NCBI GenBank assembly: GCA_965200375.1
Contig: OZ241353.1
Span: forward strand, 3,472,001-3,536,000
Length of the DNA stretch: 64,000 bases
Direction of reading: 5' to 3'
Source: VXYL01 sp965200375
Lineage (GTDB): Bacteria > Pseudomonadota > Gammaproteobacteria > Pseudomonadales > Azotimanducaceae
Shown here: one piece after another, positions 32,816 through 41,694 of the stretch
Layout of the letters: the number at the start of each line of letters is the position of its first letter
Numbering within the stretch: position 1 is the first letter of the stretch
Translations under genes and position numbers: made by a program
Notes under the pieces: generated by a model
Database searches by the model: none
What the model was told of the DNA's origin: nothing
What the model saw: the letters and a program-made list of their open reading frames with translations, nothing else

Positions 32816-35641
32816 TCAGTCTGCGCCGAACAGCGCCTCGCCCACCAGCCGGCGTTGGCGTTCCGCATGGCGCGCCGCGTAGCCGCCGGCGGGCACCGCG
32901 AACGCCTCGCGCCCGGCATAGGCAAGGCGCAGCGCCGGATCGTGCTCGTGCAGCACGGCGTGCATGTGATGCTGGCTTGAATACCAGGCGCCCTGGTTCA
33001 TCGGCTCCTCCTGGCACCAGACGGCGCTGGCCAGCCGCGTGTACGGCGCCAGCGCCGCGGCCAGTTCCGCCTCCGGGAACGGATAGAGCTGCTCCAGACG
33101 CACCAGCGCGACGTTGCCAAGAGCCGCCTCGCGGCGGGCTTCCACGAGGTCGTAGTACACCTTGCCGCTGCACAGCACCACACGATCCACGGCGTCCGGG
33201 TCCCCGGCGTCGCCGAGCACGGGCTGGAAGCCGCCGTCCGTGAGTTCCCGCATCGCGGACGTCGCCAGCCGGTGGCGCAGCAGGCTCTTGGGCGTCAGCG
33301 CCACCAGCGGCCGGCGCACCGGGCGGATCATCTGCCGCCGCAGCAGGTGGAAGATCTGCGCCGGCGTGGTGGGCAGGCACACTTGGATGTTGTGCTCGGC
33401 GCACAGCTGCAGGTAGCGCTCCAGGCGCGCCGAGGAGTGTTCCGGCCCCTGCCCTTCGTAGCCGTGGGGCAGCAGCAGCGTCAGGCCGGCGAGACGCGCC
33501 CACTTGGTTTCGCCGCTGGTGACGAACTGGTCGATCACCACCTGGGCGCCGTTGGCGAAGTCCCCGAACTGCGCCTCCCAGACCACCAGCGTACGCGGCG
33601 AAGTAGCGCCGTAGCCGTACTCGAAGGCCAGCACCGCCTCCTCGGAAAGCAGCGAATCGTAGATGTCGAAGGTGTACTCCTTCGAGAGCAGGTTCAACGG
33701 TATCAAGCGCTTGCCGTCGCGCTGGTCGTAGAGGGACGCATGGCGATGGGAGAATGTGCCCACGCCCACGTCCTGGCCGGTCAGGCGCACGTCGAAGCCG
33801 TCGGCCAGCAGCGTCGCATAGGCCAGCGTCTCGGCGCAGCCCCAGTTCATCGGCGCCTCGCCGGCGACCATGCGCTCTCGGTCCTCGATCACCTTGCGCA
33901 CCTGGCGATGCAGCTCGAAGCCCTCCGGCAGCTGGTGCAGCTGCGCCGCTAACGCGCGCAGCCGTTCGGCGGGCACCCGGGTGTCGGCCTCCGCATCAAA
34001 GGTTTGGCCCAGGTAGGGGCGCCAGTCCACGAACAGCTTCTGATCCGGCTCGTGGACCAGGGACAGCGCCATCCGATCCCCGGTGTCGAGCGCGTAGCGG
34101 TAGAGGCCCACCATCGCGTCCGCCTCTTCGGCGGTGACGGCGCCCTCCGCAACCAGCCGATCCGCGTACAAACGGCGCGTCGTGGGGTGGTCGCGGATGG
34201 TCTGGTACATCACCGGCTGCGTCTTCATCGGCTCTTCGGCCTCGTTGTGGCCCCGACGCCGGTAGCACACCAGGTCCACCACCACGTCCTTGCGAAAGCG
34301 CATGCGGTAGTCCACGGCCAGCTGCGCGGCGAACACGCAGGCCTCCGGGTCGTCGCCGTTCACGTGCAGGATGGGCGCCTGCACCATCTTGGCGACCTCG
34401 GAGCAGTACTCCGTGGAGCGCGCGTCGTCGGCGCGATGGGTGGTGAAGCCGATCTGGTTGTTGACGATGACGTGGATGGTGCCGCCGACGCGGTAGCCGC
34501 GGGTCTGCGACATCTGGAAGGTCTCCATCACCACGCCCTGGCCCGCGAAGGCCGCATCGCCGTGCAGAATCACCGGCGCCACCAGGTCGCCGGCGTAGTC
34601 CCGGCGTCGGTCCTGGCGCGCCCGCACCGAGCCGGCGACCACCGGGCCGACGATCTCCAGGTGCGAGGGATTGAAGGCCAATGCCAGGTGCATCTCGCCC
34701 CCCGGCGTCATGACGTTGGAGGAAAAACCCTGGTGGTACTTCACGTCGCCGCTGTGGTCCGTCTCCGGCATGACGCCGTCGAACTCGTCGAACAGATCGC
34801 TCGGGTCCTTGCCCAGAATATTCACCAGCACGTTCAGACGGCCGCGATGGGCCATGCCGATCACCGCCTCCACCACGCCGTGGCCGCCGAGCCGCTGCAA
34901 CGCTTCGTGGAGCATGCAGATGAGGCTCTCGCCGCCCTCCAGGCCGAAGCGCTTGGTGCCGGGGTACTTGGCGTGCAGGTAGCGTTCCAGACCCTCGGCG
35001 GCGCTCAAGCGATCCAGAATGGTGAAGCGGGCGTCCGGCGGAAACGCCGGCGCGGACTGGACGGACTCCAAGCGCTGCCGCAGCCACGCCTGCTCCGCGG
35101 CATCGGTGATGTGCATGTACTCGGCGCCGATTGAGCCGCAGTAGGTGCGCTCCAAGACGGCGACGATGTCCCGCAGGGGAGCGCTGCGATGCTCGAACAG
35201 GTGCTCGGAACCGGCGTCGAAGACGGCATCGAGATCCGCCTCGCCGAGGCCGTGGTAGCCGAGCGTCAGCTCGGGCGTCGGTTCGCGCTGCCAGAGGCCG
35301 AGGGGATCGAGGCTGGCTTTGCGGTGGCCGCTGTGGCGATAGGCGCTGACGAGCTCCAGCACCCGCATCTGGCGGCGGGCGTGGGCCGATTCCACCTCGG
35401 CGCTGACGCGCTCCGGGCGCGCCTTGAGACGGTTCCGGCCCAGCCGTTCGAAGTGCCGCAGCACGTTGCCGTGGGGAACGTCGACGCCGTTGGCGGCTGG
35501 CAGGGCTTCGAAGTAGCGCCGCCACTCGGCCGCCACCTGGGCCGGATCCTCCAAGTACGCCTCGAACAGCGCCTCGAGGTAGGCATTGCCCGCCGACAGG
35601 TGGGAACCGGCGCGCAGGCGTTCGAGATGCGCCGAATCCAT
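32816..35641 (-). CDS. sucA: 2-oxoglutarate dehydrogenase E1
   Basis: A 941-residue thiamine-diphosphate enzyme that decarboxylates 2-oxoglutarate and hands succinyl to E2. The N-terminal motif SAGNAYLEALFEAY, the catalytic IGMAHRGRLNVLVN, SDLFDEFDG, the ThDP GDAAFAGQGVVMETF..NNQIGFTT and the C-terminal EEPMNQGAWY are all typical. The length agrees with E. coli SucA (about 930). ATG 35641 (MDSAHLERL) is the start. The PqqD-like gene lies 36 bp upstream on the same strand, and sucB follows downstream. Confidence 0.97.
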   Translation of the reverse strand: MDSAHLERLRAGSHLSAGNAYLEALFEAYLEDPAQVAAEWRRYFEALPAANGVDVPHGNVLRHFERLGRNRLKARPERVSAEVESAHARRQMRVLELVSAYRHSGHRKASLDPLGLWQREPTPELTLGYHGLGEADLDAVFDAGSEHLFEHRSAPLRDIVAVLERTYCGSIGAEYMHITDAAEQAWLRQRLESVQSAPAFPPDARFTILDRLSAAEGLERYLHAKYPGTKRFGLEGGESLICMLHEALQRLGGHGVVEAVIGMAHRGRLNVLVNILGKDPSDLFDEFDGVMPETDHSGDVKYHQGFSSNVMTPGGEMHLALAFNPSHLEIVGPVVAGSVRARQDRRRDYAGDLVAPVILHGDAAFAGQGVVMETFQMSQTRGYRVGGTIHVIVNNQIGFTTHRADDARSTEYCSEVAKMVQAPILHVNGDDPEACVFAAQLAVDYRMRFRKDVVVDLVCYRRRGHNEAEEPMKTQPVMYQTIRDHPTTRRLYADRLVAEGAVTAEEADAMVGLYRYALDTGDRMALSLVHEPDQKLFVDWRPYLGQTFDAEADTRVPAERLRALAAQLHQLPEGFELHRQVRKVIEDRERMVAGEAPMNWGCAETLAYATLLADGFDVRLTGQDVGVGTFSHRHASLYDQRDGKRLIPLNLLSKEYTFDIYDSLLSEEAVLAFEYGYGATSPRTLVVWEAQFGDFANGAQVVIDQFVTSGETKWARLAGLTLLLPHGYEGQGPEHSSARLERYLQLCAEHNIQVCLPTTPAQIFHLLRRQMIRPVRRPLVALTPKSLLRHRLATSAMRELTDGGFQPVLGDAGDPDAVDRVVLCSGKVYYDLVEARREAALGNVALVRLEQLYPFPEAELAAALAPYTRLASAVWCQEEPMNQGAWYSSQHHMHAVLHEHDPALRLAYAGREAFAVPAGGYAARHAERQRRLVGEALFGAD

Positions 35642-35677
35642 CGCGTGCCGAGGGCAAGCCGCCGGCGGGAACTGGTC

Positions 35678-36025
35678 CTAGGACGCAGCCTGCAACTCGA
35701 AGATGCGCTGCTCCAGGCCCGCCTGCAGGAATTCCAACGTGTCGCGTTGGCACGTCTCGGCATCCACTTCGAACTCGCCAGCGAGGGTGTCGCATATCTT
35801 GCTGGCGGAGCTGGCCTCCTCGAGCAGCGTCCAGATCCTGGCCGCTACTGGATCGAGTTCGTAGTAGTGGCCTTCGTCCACATCCATCATCACGATGCTG
35901 TCGTCCAAGTCCGTGAACACGATGGCTTCGTTGCGCATGATCACCGACGAGAGCTCCACCTTGGGGGTGTCCTCGTCGGCCGTGGAGGCGTCTTCGGCGG
36001 ACGCGTTGTCGGCGGCGTCGGGCAT
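35678..36025 (-). CDS. PqqD-family (RiPP recognition element) protein
   Basis: A 115-residue protein. After an acidic tail of about 22 residues, the segment DDSIVMMDVDEGHYYELDPV then AARIWTLLEEASSASKIC shows the PqqD/RRE winged-helix pattern (strand, strand, LxxxAxxIWxLL helix). Such proteins bind RiPP leader peptides and present them to enzymes. There is no RiPP enzyme adjacent: sucA is 36 bp downstream. The HprK-like/sulfotransferase genes are 18 kb away and a leader-like peptide is 5.5 kb away. ATG 36025 fits the length of the family with an extra acidic tail. Confidence 0.72.
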   Translation of the reverse strand: MPDAADNASAEDASTADEDTPKVELSSVIMRNEAIVFTDLDDSIVMMDVDEGHYYELDPVAARIWTLLEEASSASKICDTLAGEFEVDAETCQRDTLEFLQAGLEQRIFELQAAS

Positions 36026-36560
36026 GGCGTCTTGCGGACCCTCTACTTGGTTGCTTAGGAGCGCAAGAATAGGGCCGAGCGCCCCGTTTGTCCACCGCCG
36101 GACACGCCCGTGCCGGCTTTCCGCACTGCAACCCGATGGTGGCCCGACTGCCCCGAAGCACGCTCTCCGCCGACTCCATGCACGGATCGTCACCTCTCCA
36201 ACATGCTGCCAGCCGCCTCGCGCCTACCGCCCTGGCTAAATCCCGCACAGGCAGTTGCCTTTGGCGGGCCGCCGCGGTAGTCTCGGAACCGAGGGGAAGG
36301 ATCGGGCACAAGCAACGCGCCCAGCCTTCGCACTCTAGCGCGGCCTCGCTGCCCGGCCCTTCGCGGGTGGTGGCAGGCGACGGAGAGAGGCGGCGCGAGA
36401 GTAGCGGCAGCCAGCGGGCGTCCATGGACGGGCGCCATGCGGCAAGGGCTGGTGCAATGCTGGCGGTCGGCCTGACGAAGGCGCAGCCGCCCCTGATTCT
36501 GCTATGCCGTCCATGCCGTCGTTGCGGCAGGGCACCACTTTGGCTGCATGAGGAGGAACC
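36026..36560. other. 535-bp intergenic region
   Basis: It lies between the divergent PqqD-like gene and the 62-residue protein gene. Long reading frames exist on both strands but have no motif, poor starts and Arg/Ser/Pro-rich composition typical of GC-rich non-coding frames. I see no RNA gene. It should hold promoters for both flanking genes. Confidence 0.5.
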
Positions 36561-36749
36561 TTGAGCCGAGCACAGAAGAAGCTGGCGCAAAACAACATCG
36601 AAATGCGCAAGACCATTGAACAGGACCTGCAGGACTTCCTCGCATCCGGCAAGAAGATCCAAGTGATTCCCATGGGCGTGAGCGGCCAGGACAAGATGGG
36701 CCGCAGCAGGAACATCGTCATCTCCCGCAAGCGGCGGGCTGGCGTCTAG
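36561..36749 (+). CDS. Small protein with FLxxGxKIQxIP motif
   Basis: A 62-residue basic protein: SRAQKKLAQNNIEMRKTIEQ is helical, followed by DFLASGKKIQVIPMGVSGQD. That second pattern is found in several small proteobacterial regulators and in the tail of SutA-like proteins, so a transcription-related or DNA-linked role is possible but not shown. The TTG at 36561 has GAGGAACC upstream. The stop TAG lies in the CTAG end of the second MITE-like repeat, so the native C-terminus may have been altered by insertion. Confidence 0.6.
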   Translation: MSRAQKKLAQNNIEMRKTIEQDLQDFLASGKKIQVIPMGVSGQDKMGRSRNIVISRKRRAGV

Positions 36750-36908
36750 TGGTTCGATTCCGAATTGACATGGCAAATGGCACGTTCGTCCGTCGTCGCC
36801 TCGGCGTGCGCTACTTGAGGATGTGCCGCCCCGCAAGGCCGCCGGCATCCCGGTCGAGCGACGAAACCCGCCCGCTGGAACACACGTCATTTGGAAGCGG
36901 CACACTAG
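36746..36908. repeat. CTAG-bounded MITE-like repeat, copy 2
   Basis: 163 bp, from CTAGTGGTTCGATTC to CACACTAG. It matches 11646-11832 nearly throughout, apart from an internal gap of about 24 bp. Both ends are in CTAG. It has no coding capacity that looks real. Its left end forms the stop codon of the 62-residue gene. Confidence 0.75.
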
Positions 36909-37074
36909 CTCCTCGTAGCTGAACCGGCAGCGGCCGGGCCAACGCCCGGCCGGCCCGCCACTTCCTGCGGCGCCTAGCGCCGATGCGCTATGCCTCGCTT
37001 GGCGTGGCCTCACTCTTGGGCGCTTAGCGCCGCCTGTACAATCCATTCCTCCCGCCGCTCCGCCGGTCTCGTCC

Positions 37075-38448
37075 ATGTCAAGGTCCGCGCTGGCCGAGTT
37101 CCGCGCCCTCGGCGTATTGGCTCTGCCGCTCATCGTCACCCAGCTCTCGCAGATGGGCATGGGCGTGATGGACGCCGTGATGGCCGGCCGAGTCGGCGCT
37201 ACGGACCTCGCTGGCGTCACCCTGGGCGGCAACCTCTACTGGCCGGTGATGCTGCTGATGTCCGGCATCGTCATGGCGGTGACGCCGTCCGTGTCGCAGT
37301 TGCGCGGCGCTGGCAGGCTGGGCGATGCCGGCGTCGTGGTGCGGCAAGCGCTGTGGATCGCCGTCGGCGGCGGCGCCCTGGTGGTCATTGCCTTGCGCAA
37401 CGCCGAACCCGTCTACCGCTGGTTCGGCGTCGATGCCGCCGCCGTTCCGGTGGCCGTGGCGTACCTGGACGCCGCCAGCATCGGCCTGGTGCCGTTCCTG
37501 GCCTACGCTTCCCTGCGCTGTCTGTGCGAAGGCATGGCGTGGACGCAGCCGGCCATGTTCATCAGCACCAGCGCTCTCGCCTTGAAGCTGCCACTGAACT
37601 GGCTGTTCGTCTACGGCGCTCCGGCCTTGAGCCTGCCGGCGATGGGTGGCGTTGGCTGCGGCTGGGCGACGGCGGTGGTGATGATCTACTCGCTGACGGC
37701 CATGTTGACTGTGGTTCTGCGCTCCCGGGCTCGGCAGGCCGGCGTCTTCGACGGTTTCTCGTGGCCAGAGCCACGCGCCATCGGTCGACTCATGCGCCTC
37801 GGGGTGCCGATTGGCCTGGCGCTGTTCGTGGAGGTGGCGTTCTTCTCCCTCGTGACGATCTTCATCGGAAGGCTGGGGGTGGAGACGGTGGCTTCCCACC
37901 AGGTGGCCTTCAACGTCTGCGGCGTTGCCTTCATGGTGCCGCTGGCGCTCGGCATGGCCGCCACCATCCGCGTCGGCTTCAACGTCGGTGCCGGGGATCT
38001 GGCCGCGGCGCGGCGCTCGGCTGGGGTGGCGGTGGCGACGACGCTGGCCTGGGGGCTGGCGATGGCAACCGTCATGCTGGCTCTTCGGGAGCACATCGTC
38101 GGCCTCTACAGCAACGAGCTGGCGGTCGTCCAGTTGGCGGCCGGGTTGTTGGCGATCGGCGCGGCATTCCAAGTGTTCGACGCCGGCCAGGCGACGATCA
38201 TGGGCGCCCTGCGCGGCTACAAGGACGCCGGGGTGCCGATGGTGATCGCCCTCGGTGCGTACTGGGCCTTCGGGCTGCCGCTCGGCTATCTGCTGTGCTT
38301 CGGCAGCGACGAACTGCCGGGCGTCGGCGGCCTCGGCGTGGAGGGCTTCTGGTGGGGCCTAGTGGCGAGCTTGGCGCTCGCCGCGGCGGCCCTCGGCCTG
38401 CGGCTGCTGGCGGTGTCGCGGCGCTCCCCGGCGGCCCTTGCTGCTTGA
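37075..38448 (+). CDS. MATE-family efflux transporter (NorM-like)
   Basis: A 457-residue antiporter with about twelve hydrophobic segments, the normal MATE length. The N-terminal helix ends with LIVTQLSQMGMGVMDAVMAGRVG, the family signature for the NorM branch; GGVGCGWATAVVM and VASHQVAFNVCGVAFMVPLALGMA are typical later blocks. It would export drugs or metabolites in exchange for Na+ or H+. ATG 37075 is the start. A TACAAT box at 37037-37042 could be a -10 element. The PPK2 gene follows 48 bp downstream. Confidence 0.9.
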   Translation: MSRSALAEFRALGVLALPLIVTQLSQMGMGVMDAVMAGRVGATDLAGVTLGGNLYWPVMLLMSGIVMAVTPSVSQLRGAGRLGDAGVVVRQALWIAVGGGALVVIALRNAEPVYRWFGVDAAAVPVAVAYLDAASIGLVPFLAYASLRCLCEGMAWTQPAMFISTSALALKLPLNWLFVYGAPALSLPAMGGVGCGWATAVVMIYSLTAMLTVVLRSRARQAGVFDGFSWPEPRAIGRLMRLGVPIGLALFVEVAFFSLVTIFIGRLGVETVASHQVAFNVCGVAFMVPLALGMAATIRVGFNVGAGDLAAARRSAGVAVATTLAWGLAMATVMLALREHIVGLYSNELAVVQLAAGLLAIGAAFQVFDAGQATIMGALRGYKDAGVPMVIALGAYWAFGLPLGYLLCFGSDELPGVGGLGVEGFWWGLVASLALAAAALGLRLLAVSRRSPAALAA

Positions 38449-38496
38449 CTGCTATGCTCCCGATCCGCTGCCTGCCATCCTGAAGGCCGTGCCACG

Positions 38497-39369
38497 ATGA
38501 CGCCCGCTGTCGCCGCCGAGGACTATCGCGTACCGGAGGGCGCGGTGCCGGACCTCGCCGCCCTGCCGACCCGATCGCCGCTGGCGGCCCTCGGCAACAA
38601 GAAGCTGCGCACCATGCTGCAAGGCCAGGTGACTCGGTTCGCGGCGCTGCAGGAGCGCCTGTACGCCGAAAGCCGAAGGGCGCTGCTGCTGGTCTTCCAA
38701 GGCATGGATGCCGCTGGCAAGGACAGCACCATCAAGCACGTCACTTCCGGCGTCAATCCGCAGGGCTTTCGCGTTGCCAACTTCACCCGGCCGACCTTCA
38801 AGGAGATGGAGTACTCCTGGCTGCAACGGCACTGGCCGGCGCTGCCGGAGCGCGGCCGCATCGGCATCTTCAACCGCTCGCACTACGAGGAAGCCGTGAC
38901 CCTGCGCGTGTTTCCGGACCTGCTGGCGGCCCGCAAGCTGCCGCCGCAGCCGGTGGACGACAACTTCTGGCAGGAGCGGCTGCGGGACATCGTGGCCTTC
39001 GAGCGGCACCTGGCCCGCAACGGCACCACGCTCGCCAAGTTCTTCCTGCACGTCTCCAAGAAGGAACAGAAGAAGCGGCTGCTGGGGCGGCTGAACGACC
39101 CCGCCAAGAACTGGAAGTTCGACCCTTCGGACCTCGTCGCCCGGGCGCGTTGGCACGAATACCAGCACGCCTACGAGGCGGCCTTCGGGGCCACCAGCAC
39201 CAAGGAGTCGCCGTGGTTCGTGGTGCCCGCGGACCACAAGGGCGCGATGCGCGTGATCGTCGCCGCCATCGTGATCGACACCCTGGCGGCCATGGCGCCC
39301 CGCTTCCCGAAGCCGGACGCCAAGCTGCTCGAGGACATCGCCGCTGCCCGGCAAGCCCTCGGCGCGTAG
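38497..39369 (+). CDS. ppk2: Polyphosphate kinase 2 family phosphotransferase
   Basis: A 290-residue PPK2 enzyme that would phosphorylate a nucleoside mono- or diphosphate from polyphosphate. Walker A is FQGMDAAGKDSTIK (residues 67-80), the lid region is RPTFKEMEYSWLQRHW and Walker B is IGIFNRSHYEE. The single-domain length fits class I/III enzymes. ATG 38497 follows the MATE gene. Beyond its stop there is a 200-bp AT-richer gap leading into accessory DNA. Confidence 0.93.
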   Translation: MTPAVAAEDYRVPEGAVPDLAALPTRSPLAALGNKKLRTMLQGQVTRFAALQERLYAESRRALLLVFQGMDAAGKDSTIKHVTSGVNPQGFRVANFTRPTFKEMEYSWLQRHWPALPERGRIGIFNRSHYEEAVTLRVFPDLLAARKLPPQPVDDNFWQERLRDIVAFERHLARNGTTLAKFFLHVSKKEQKKRLLGRLNDPAKNWKFDPSDLVARARWHEYQHAYEAAFGATSTKESPWFVVPADHKGAMRVIVAAIVIDTLAAMAPRFPKPDAKLLEDIAAARQALGA

Positions 39370-39571
39370 CCGCCGAAGCGAGCGGTGCGGAGCGCCGCCA
39401 CCTAATGGTTGCCTAGAGCGCATCTGGCACACCAAGCGCACTACCGCCGGCCATGTCAAGCAACGTATCTCAGCTGTCATGGATTGGCCATCGCCAAAGG
39501 CTATCGCACTGACAAGCCGCTGCGCCTGGCGCAACCGTTGACGCCAAGCGCTGCGCTCTAAATTAGGAACC

Positions 39572-40018
39572 TTAGCCAGTGCCTGTTGGCCGCGTTCCGG
39601 CCCAGCGCGAACTCCAAAGCGCCAATGTCCACGCTGTGGCGATTGGCAAGTCGGAAAGTTTCGCCGCGGCGTCTACGCCGGTGCCGCCTCCAAAGCAAAG
39701 GTGCATGAAAAGGACATGGGGATTTTCGGGCAGTTTTCTCTCAAGCCAGAACTCGGCCTGCTCGCGCAGAATGTCCTTGCCACGACCACCATACGGTTTG
39801 GCGATTCTCTCTGCGCGAACGGCCGCGGAGTTCCTGCCGATAAAGCGCTTGGCGATGTCCTTTGGATTGCGAACGTGCGGATTGTTTTCGATGTGTTCGC
39901 GTATCTCGCCATTGGAGTTCCGCCAGTCGCGTTGCTGCGCCAAAGTTCCACAAGCGGCAATCGCGGCCCTGAGCTCGTCTCTGCGAATCCTGCCGCTTGG
40001 AACTTCGATTGACGCCAT
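39572..40018 (-). CDS. Hypothetical protein
   Basis: A 148-residue product I do not recognise. It is rich in charged helices: GRIRRDELRAAIAACG, EIREHIENNPHVRN, DIAKRFIGRNSAAVRAERIA and ILREQAEFWLERKLP. The last third carries CFGGGTGVDAAAKL. The start MASIEVPSG at ATG 40018 has only a weak ribosome site. Its GC is well below that of neighbours and it borders the decayed IS630 element, so it is likely foreign. A DNA-binding or capture role is possible but unsupported. Confidence 0.5.
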   Translation of the reverse strand: MASIEVPSGRIRRDELRAAIAACGTLAQQRDWRNSNGEIREHIENNPHVRNPKDIAKRFIGRNSAAVRAERIAKPYGGRGKDILREQAEFWLERKLPENPHVLFMHLCFGGGTGVDAAAKLSDLPIATAWTLALWSSRWAGTRPTGTG

Positions 40019-40144
40019 TTTTTTCTCGCCAGTTTTCTTTCTTCGCCGCAGCTAGCGGCGCGAAAAACTTGCCGGTCTTGGCGACGATTCAAGCCGGCCG
40101 CGCACCTTTTTTTCAACGTTCAGACTTCGGCAGAAACTCGCCGC

Positions 40145-41272
40145 TATACACAGCGACATAAGTAATGCCGCATAACGGGCGGCAGCATTGCCGGACCTGT
40201 CTCTTGACGAGTGCGGCGATGAGGAAGATCGAAATCGCGAATTCGCGGACGGCGGTTCTTGCCATCCAAGAGGAGATCCGCCGCTCCGACGAGTCCAAGT
40301 ACGACCACCGTCTGCACGGGCTCCTGCTGGTGGCGAACGGACAGAGCTGCCGGCAGGCGGCCTTGCTGCTTGGCGAGGACCCGCGCACGGTGCAGCGCTG
40401 GACGCGGGCGTACGGGCGGGACGGCTTCGACGGGCTGCGCGACGGCGTCCGCAGCGGGCGTCCGCCGAAGCTGGAGCGGACGTGATGGCGGCGCTGGAGA
40501 CGGACCTGCGCGACCGCCCGGACAGCTTCGGGCTGGCCGGCCACCTGTGGGACGGGCCTTTGCTTTCGGAGCATCTGCGGCGAACGTACGCGGTGGACCT
40601 GGGCATCAGACAGTGCCAGCGGCTGTTCCGCCAGATGGGGTTCAGGCTCCGCAAGCCGCGTCCGCAGGTGGCCGGAGCCGCGGACGCGGAACGGTCCGAG
40701 GCCTTCAAAAAAACTCCGCAGGCTGGCGATCCGCGACGACGTTGACCTGTGGAGCGAGGACGAGTGCCACTTCCAGCGCCACGGCAGCCGCTGCCGCATG
40801 TGGGTCCCGCCCGAGGACAAGGATCCCGTGCTCCGGCACGCCCCAACCCGCCGGTCGATCGCCTGCTTCGGCGCGGTGGCCCTGCGCGCCGGCAAGTTCG
40901 CCCACTCCTTCTCGCCGGCGTTCAACGCCGTCGAGTTCGAGAAGTTCCTTCGCCTGCTGCTCCGCCCCCGCTCGCCGGGCCGCAGGATCGTCGTCGTGCT
41001 CGACAACGCCCGATGCCACCACGCCAAGCTGCTCGAGCCCTTCCTCCGCGAACGCGCCGGCGTTCTCGAACTGCTGTTCCTCCCGCCCTGCAGCCCCCGC
41101 CTCGCGCCAATCGAACGGGTCTGGAAGCTGGCCCGTCGACTCGCCACCCACAACCTCCACTTCGAGGACCTCCAAGCACTGGTCGACGCGGTCTCCTCGC
41201 GTCTTGTGGCATGGAAACAGCCCAACTCCACTCTCCGTCGTCTATGCGGCGTTATTTAAGTCGCTATGTTTA
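40145..41272 (+). mobile_element. IS630-family element, decayed
   Basis: About 1.13 kb. The left inverted repeat AGCGACATAAGTAATGCCGC (40152-40171) matches the reverse complement of the right end, AGCGACTTAAATAACGCCGC, at 17 of 20 positions, and similarity continues to TA dinucleotides at 40145-40146 and 41271-41272. The transposase reading frame is broken twice. It is of a different subgroup from the element at 884-2117, with unrelated ends. Confidence 0.85.
40219..41259 (+). pseudogene. IS630-family transposase, frameshifted
   Basis: Three pieces are needed. 40219-40485 encodes the helix-turn-helix part (SCRQAALLLGEDPRTVQRW) and ends in TGA overlapping an ATG. 40485-40745 continues in another frame to an A7 run at 40707-40713. 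From 40714 the frame returns to the first and encodes the DDE domain, with DLWSEDECHFQ, VVVLDNARCHH and PIERVWKL supplying D, D and E. The first break could be coupled restart (TGATG). The second needs a +1 shift, and no efficient slippery site is present, so it is most likely a one-base insertion. The element is probably not autonomous. Confidence 0.75.
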
Positions 41273-41388
41273 GATAGGAAGCCCGCCGCGGCGTCGAAGA
41301 AACTTCGTTGTCTCCGCGGCGAGCGTTGCGGGCAAGGCTTGCGTCGGTTGGAAACCGCGCTGCCAGTATGCCTTGAGAGCGCCCTAGG

Positions 41389-41440
41389 TGGCACTGGCGA
41401 AGCAAGCGCTTTCGACTCTAGGCGTCTTGCCTGCAACGCT
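41389..41440. repeat. Short diverged repeat, copy 2
   Basis: AGCGCCCTAGGTGGCACTGG..TTTCGA..GGCGTCTTGCC, the counterpart of 31239-31295. On the minus strand it ends with GCGCT and begins with AGCGC some 28 bp away, so it can fold back. It lies just downstream of the leader-like peptide gene. Confidence 0.45.
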
Positions 41441-41466
41441 GGTTTCTTGCGACGAAACGACGAAAC

Positions 41467-41673
41467 CTAGCAGTTGGGGCGGTCCGACGAAGGCTCGCCG
41501 GAGTTGGGCATCCGGTAGTTTATCGCTAGGGGACAGCTAACTGGCGCACCAGTAACTTCCCAAGTGGCGATGTCGGGGCTGCCCTTGGTGCCGCTCTCGG
41601 TGCCGCCGAAAGCGAGCTTCATAAGCCGCGGCGGTTTCCACACCGCCGCTTGCTTGGTCGTCGTTTCCGCCAT
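41467..41673 (-). CDS. Possible RiPP precursor peptide
   Basis: A 68-residue peptide. Its N-terminal part AVWKPPRLMKLAFGG contains Trp12-x2-Pro15-x-Leu17-x2-Leu20, equal in spacing to the YxxPxLxxLG leader motif that PqqD-like proteins recognise in lasso precursors. The tail is Ser/Thr/Gly/Pro-rich with Cys47 and Cys68 (last residue). ATG 41673 is preceded by GGAGGTTC. It follows the secreted-protein gene by 21 bp on the same strand. The classification rests on the motif alone; a short secreted or regulatory peptide is the alternative. Confidence 0.5.
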   Translation of the reverse strand: MAETTTKQAAVWKPPRLMKLAFGGTESGTKGSPDIATWEVTGAPVSCPLAINYRMPNSGEPSSDRPNC

Positions 41674-41694
41674 CGTTGAACCTCCGGAAGTTTC

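Noticed and set aside
36088..36564. 158-codon plus-strand frame in the PqqD upstream gap
   Set aside because: No motif, no credible ribosome site, and composition of GC-rich non-coding frames.
33996..37232. Very long minus-strand frame (over 1000 codons)
   Set aside because: Overlaps sucA and others in another frame; Arg/Ala/Pro-rich shadow with no motif.
39411..39560. AGAGCGCA..TGCGCTCT inverted pair as a mobile element
   Set aside because: Only 8 bp, no target duplication and no second copy found in the window.
40707..40713. A7 run in the second IS630 transposase as a programmed frameshift
   Set aside because: The needed shift is +1, while the run would favour -1, and the preceding base breaks the heptamer. 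Mutation is simpler.
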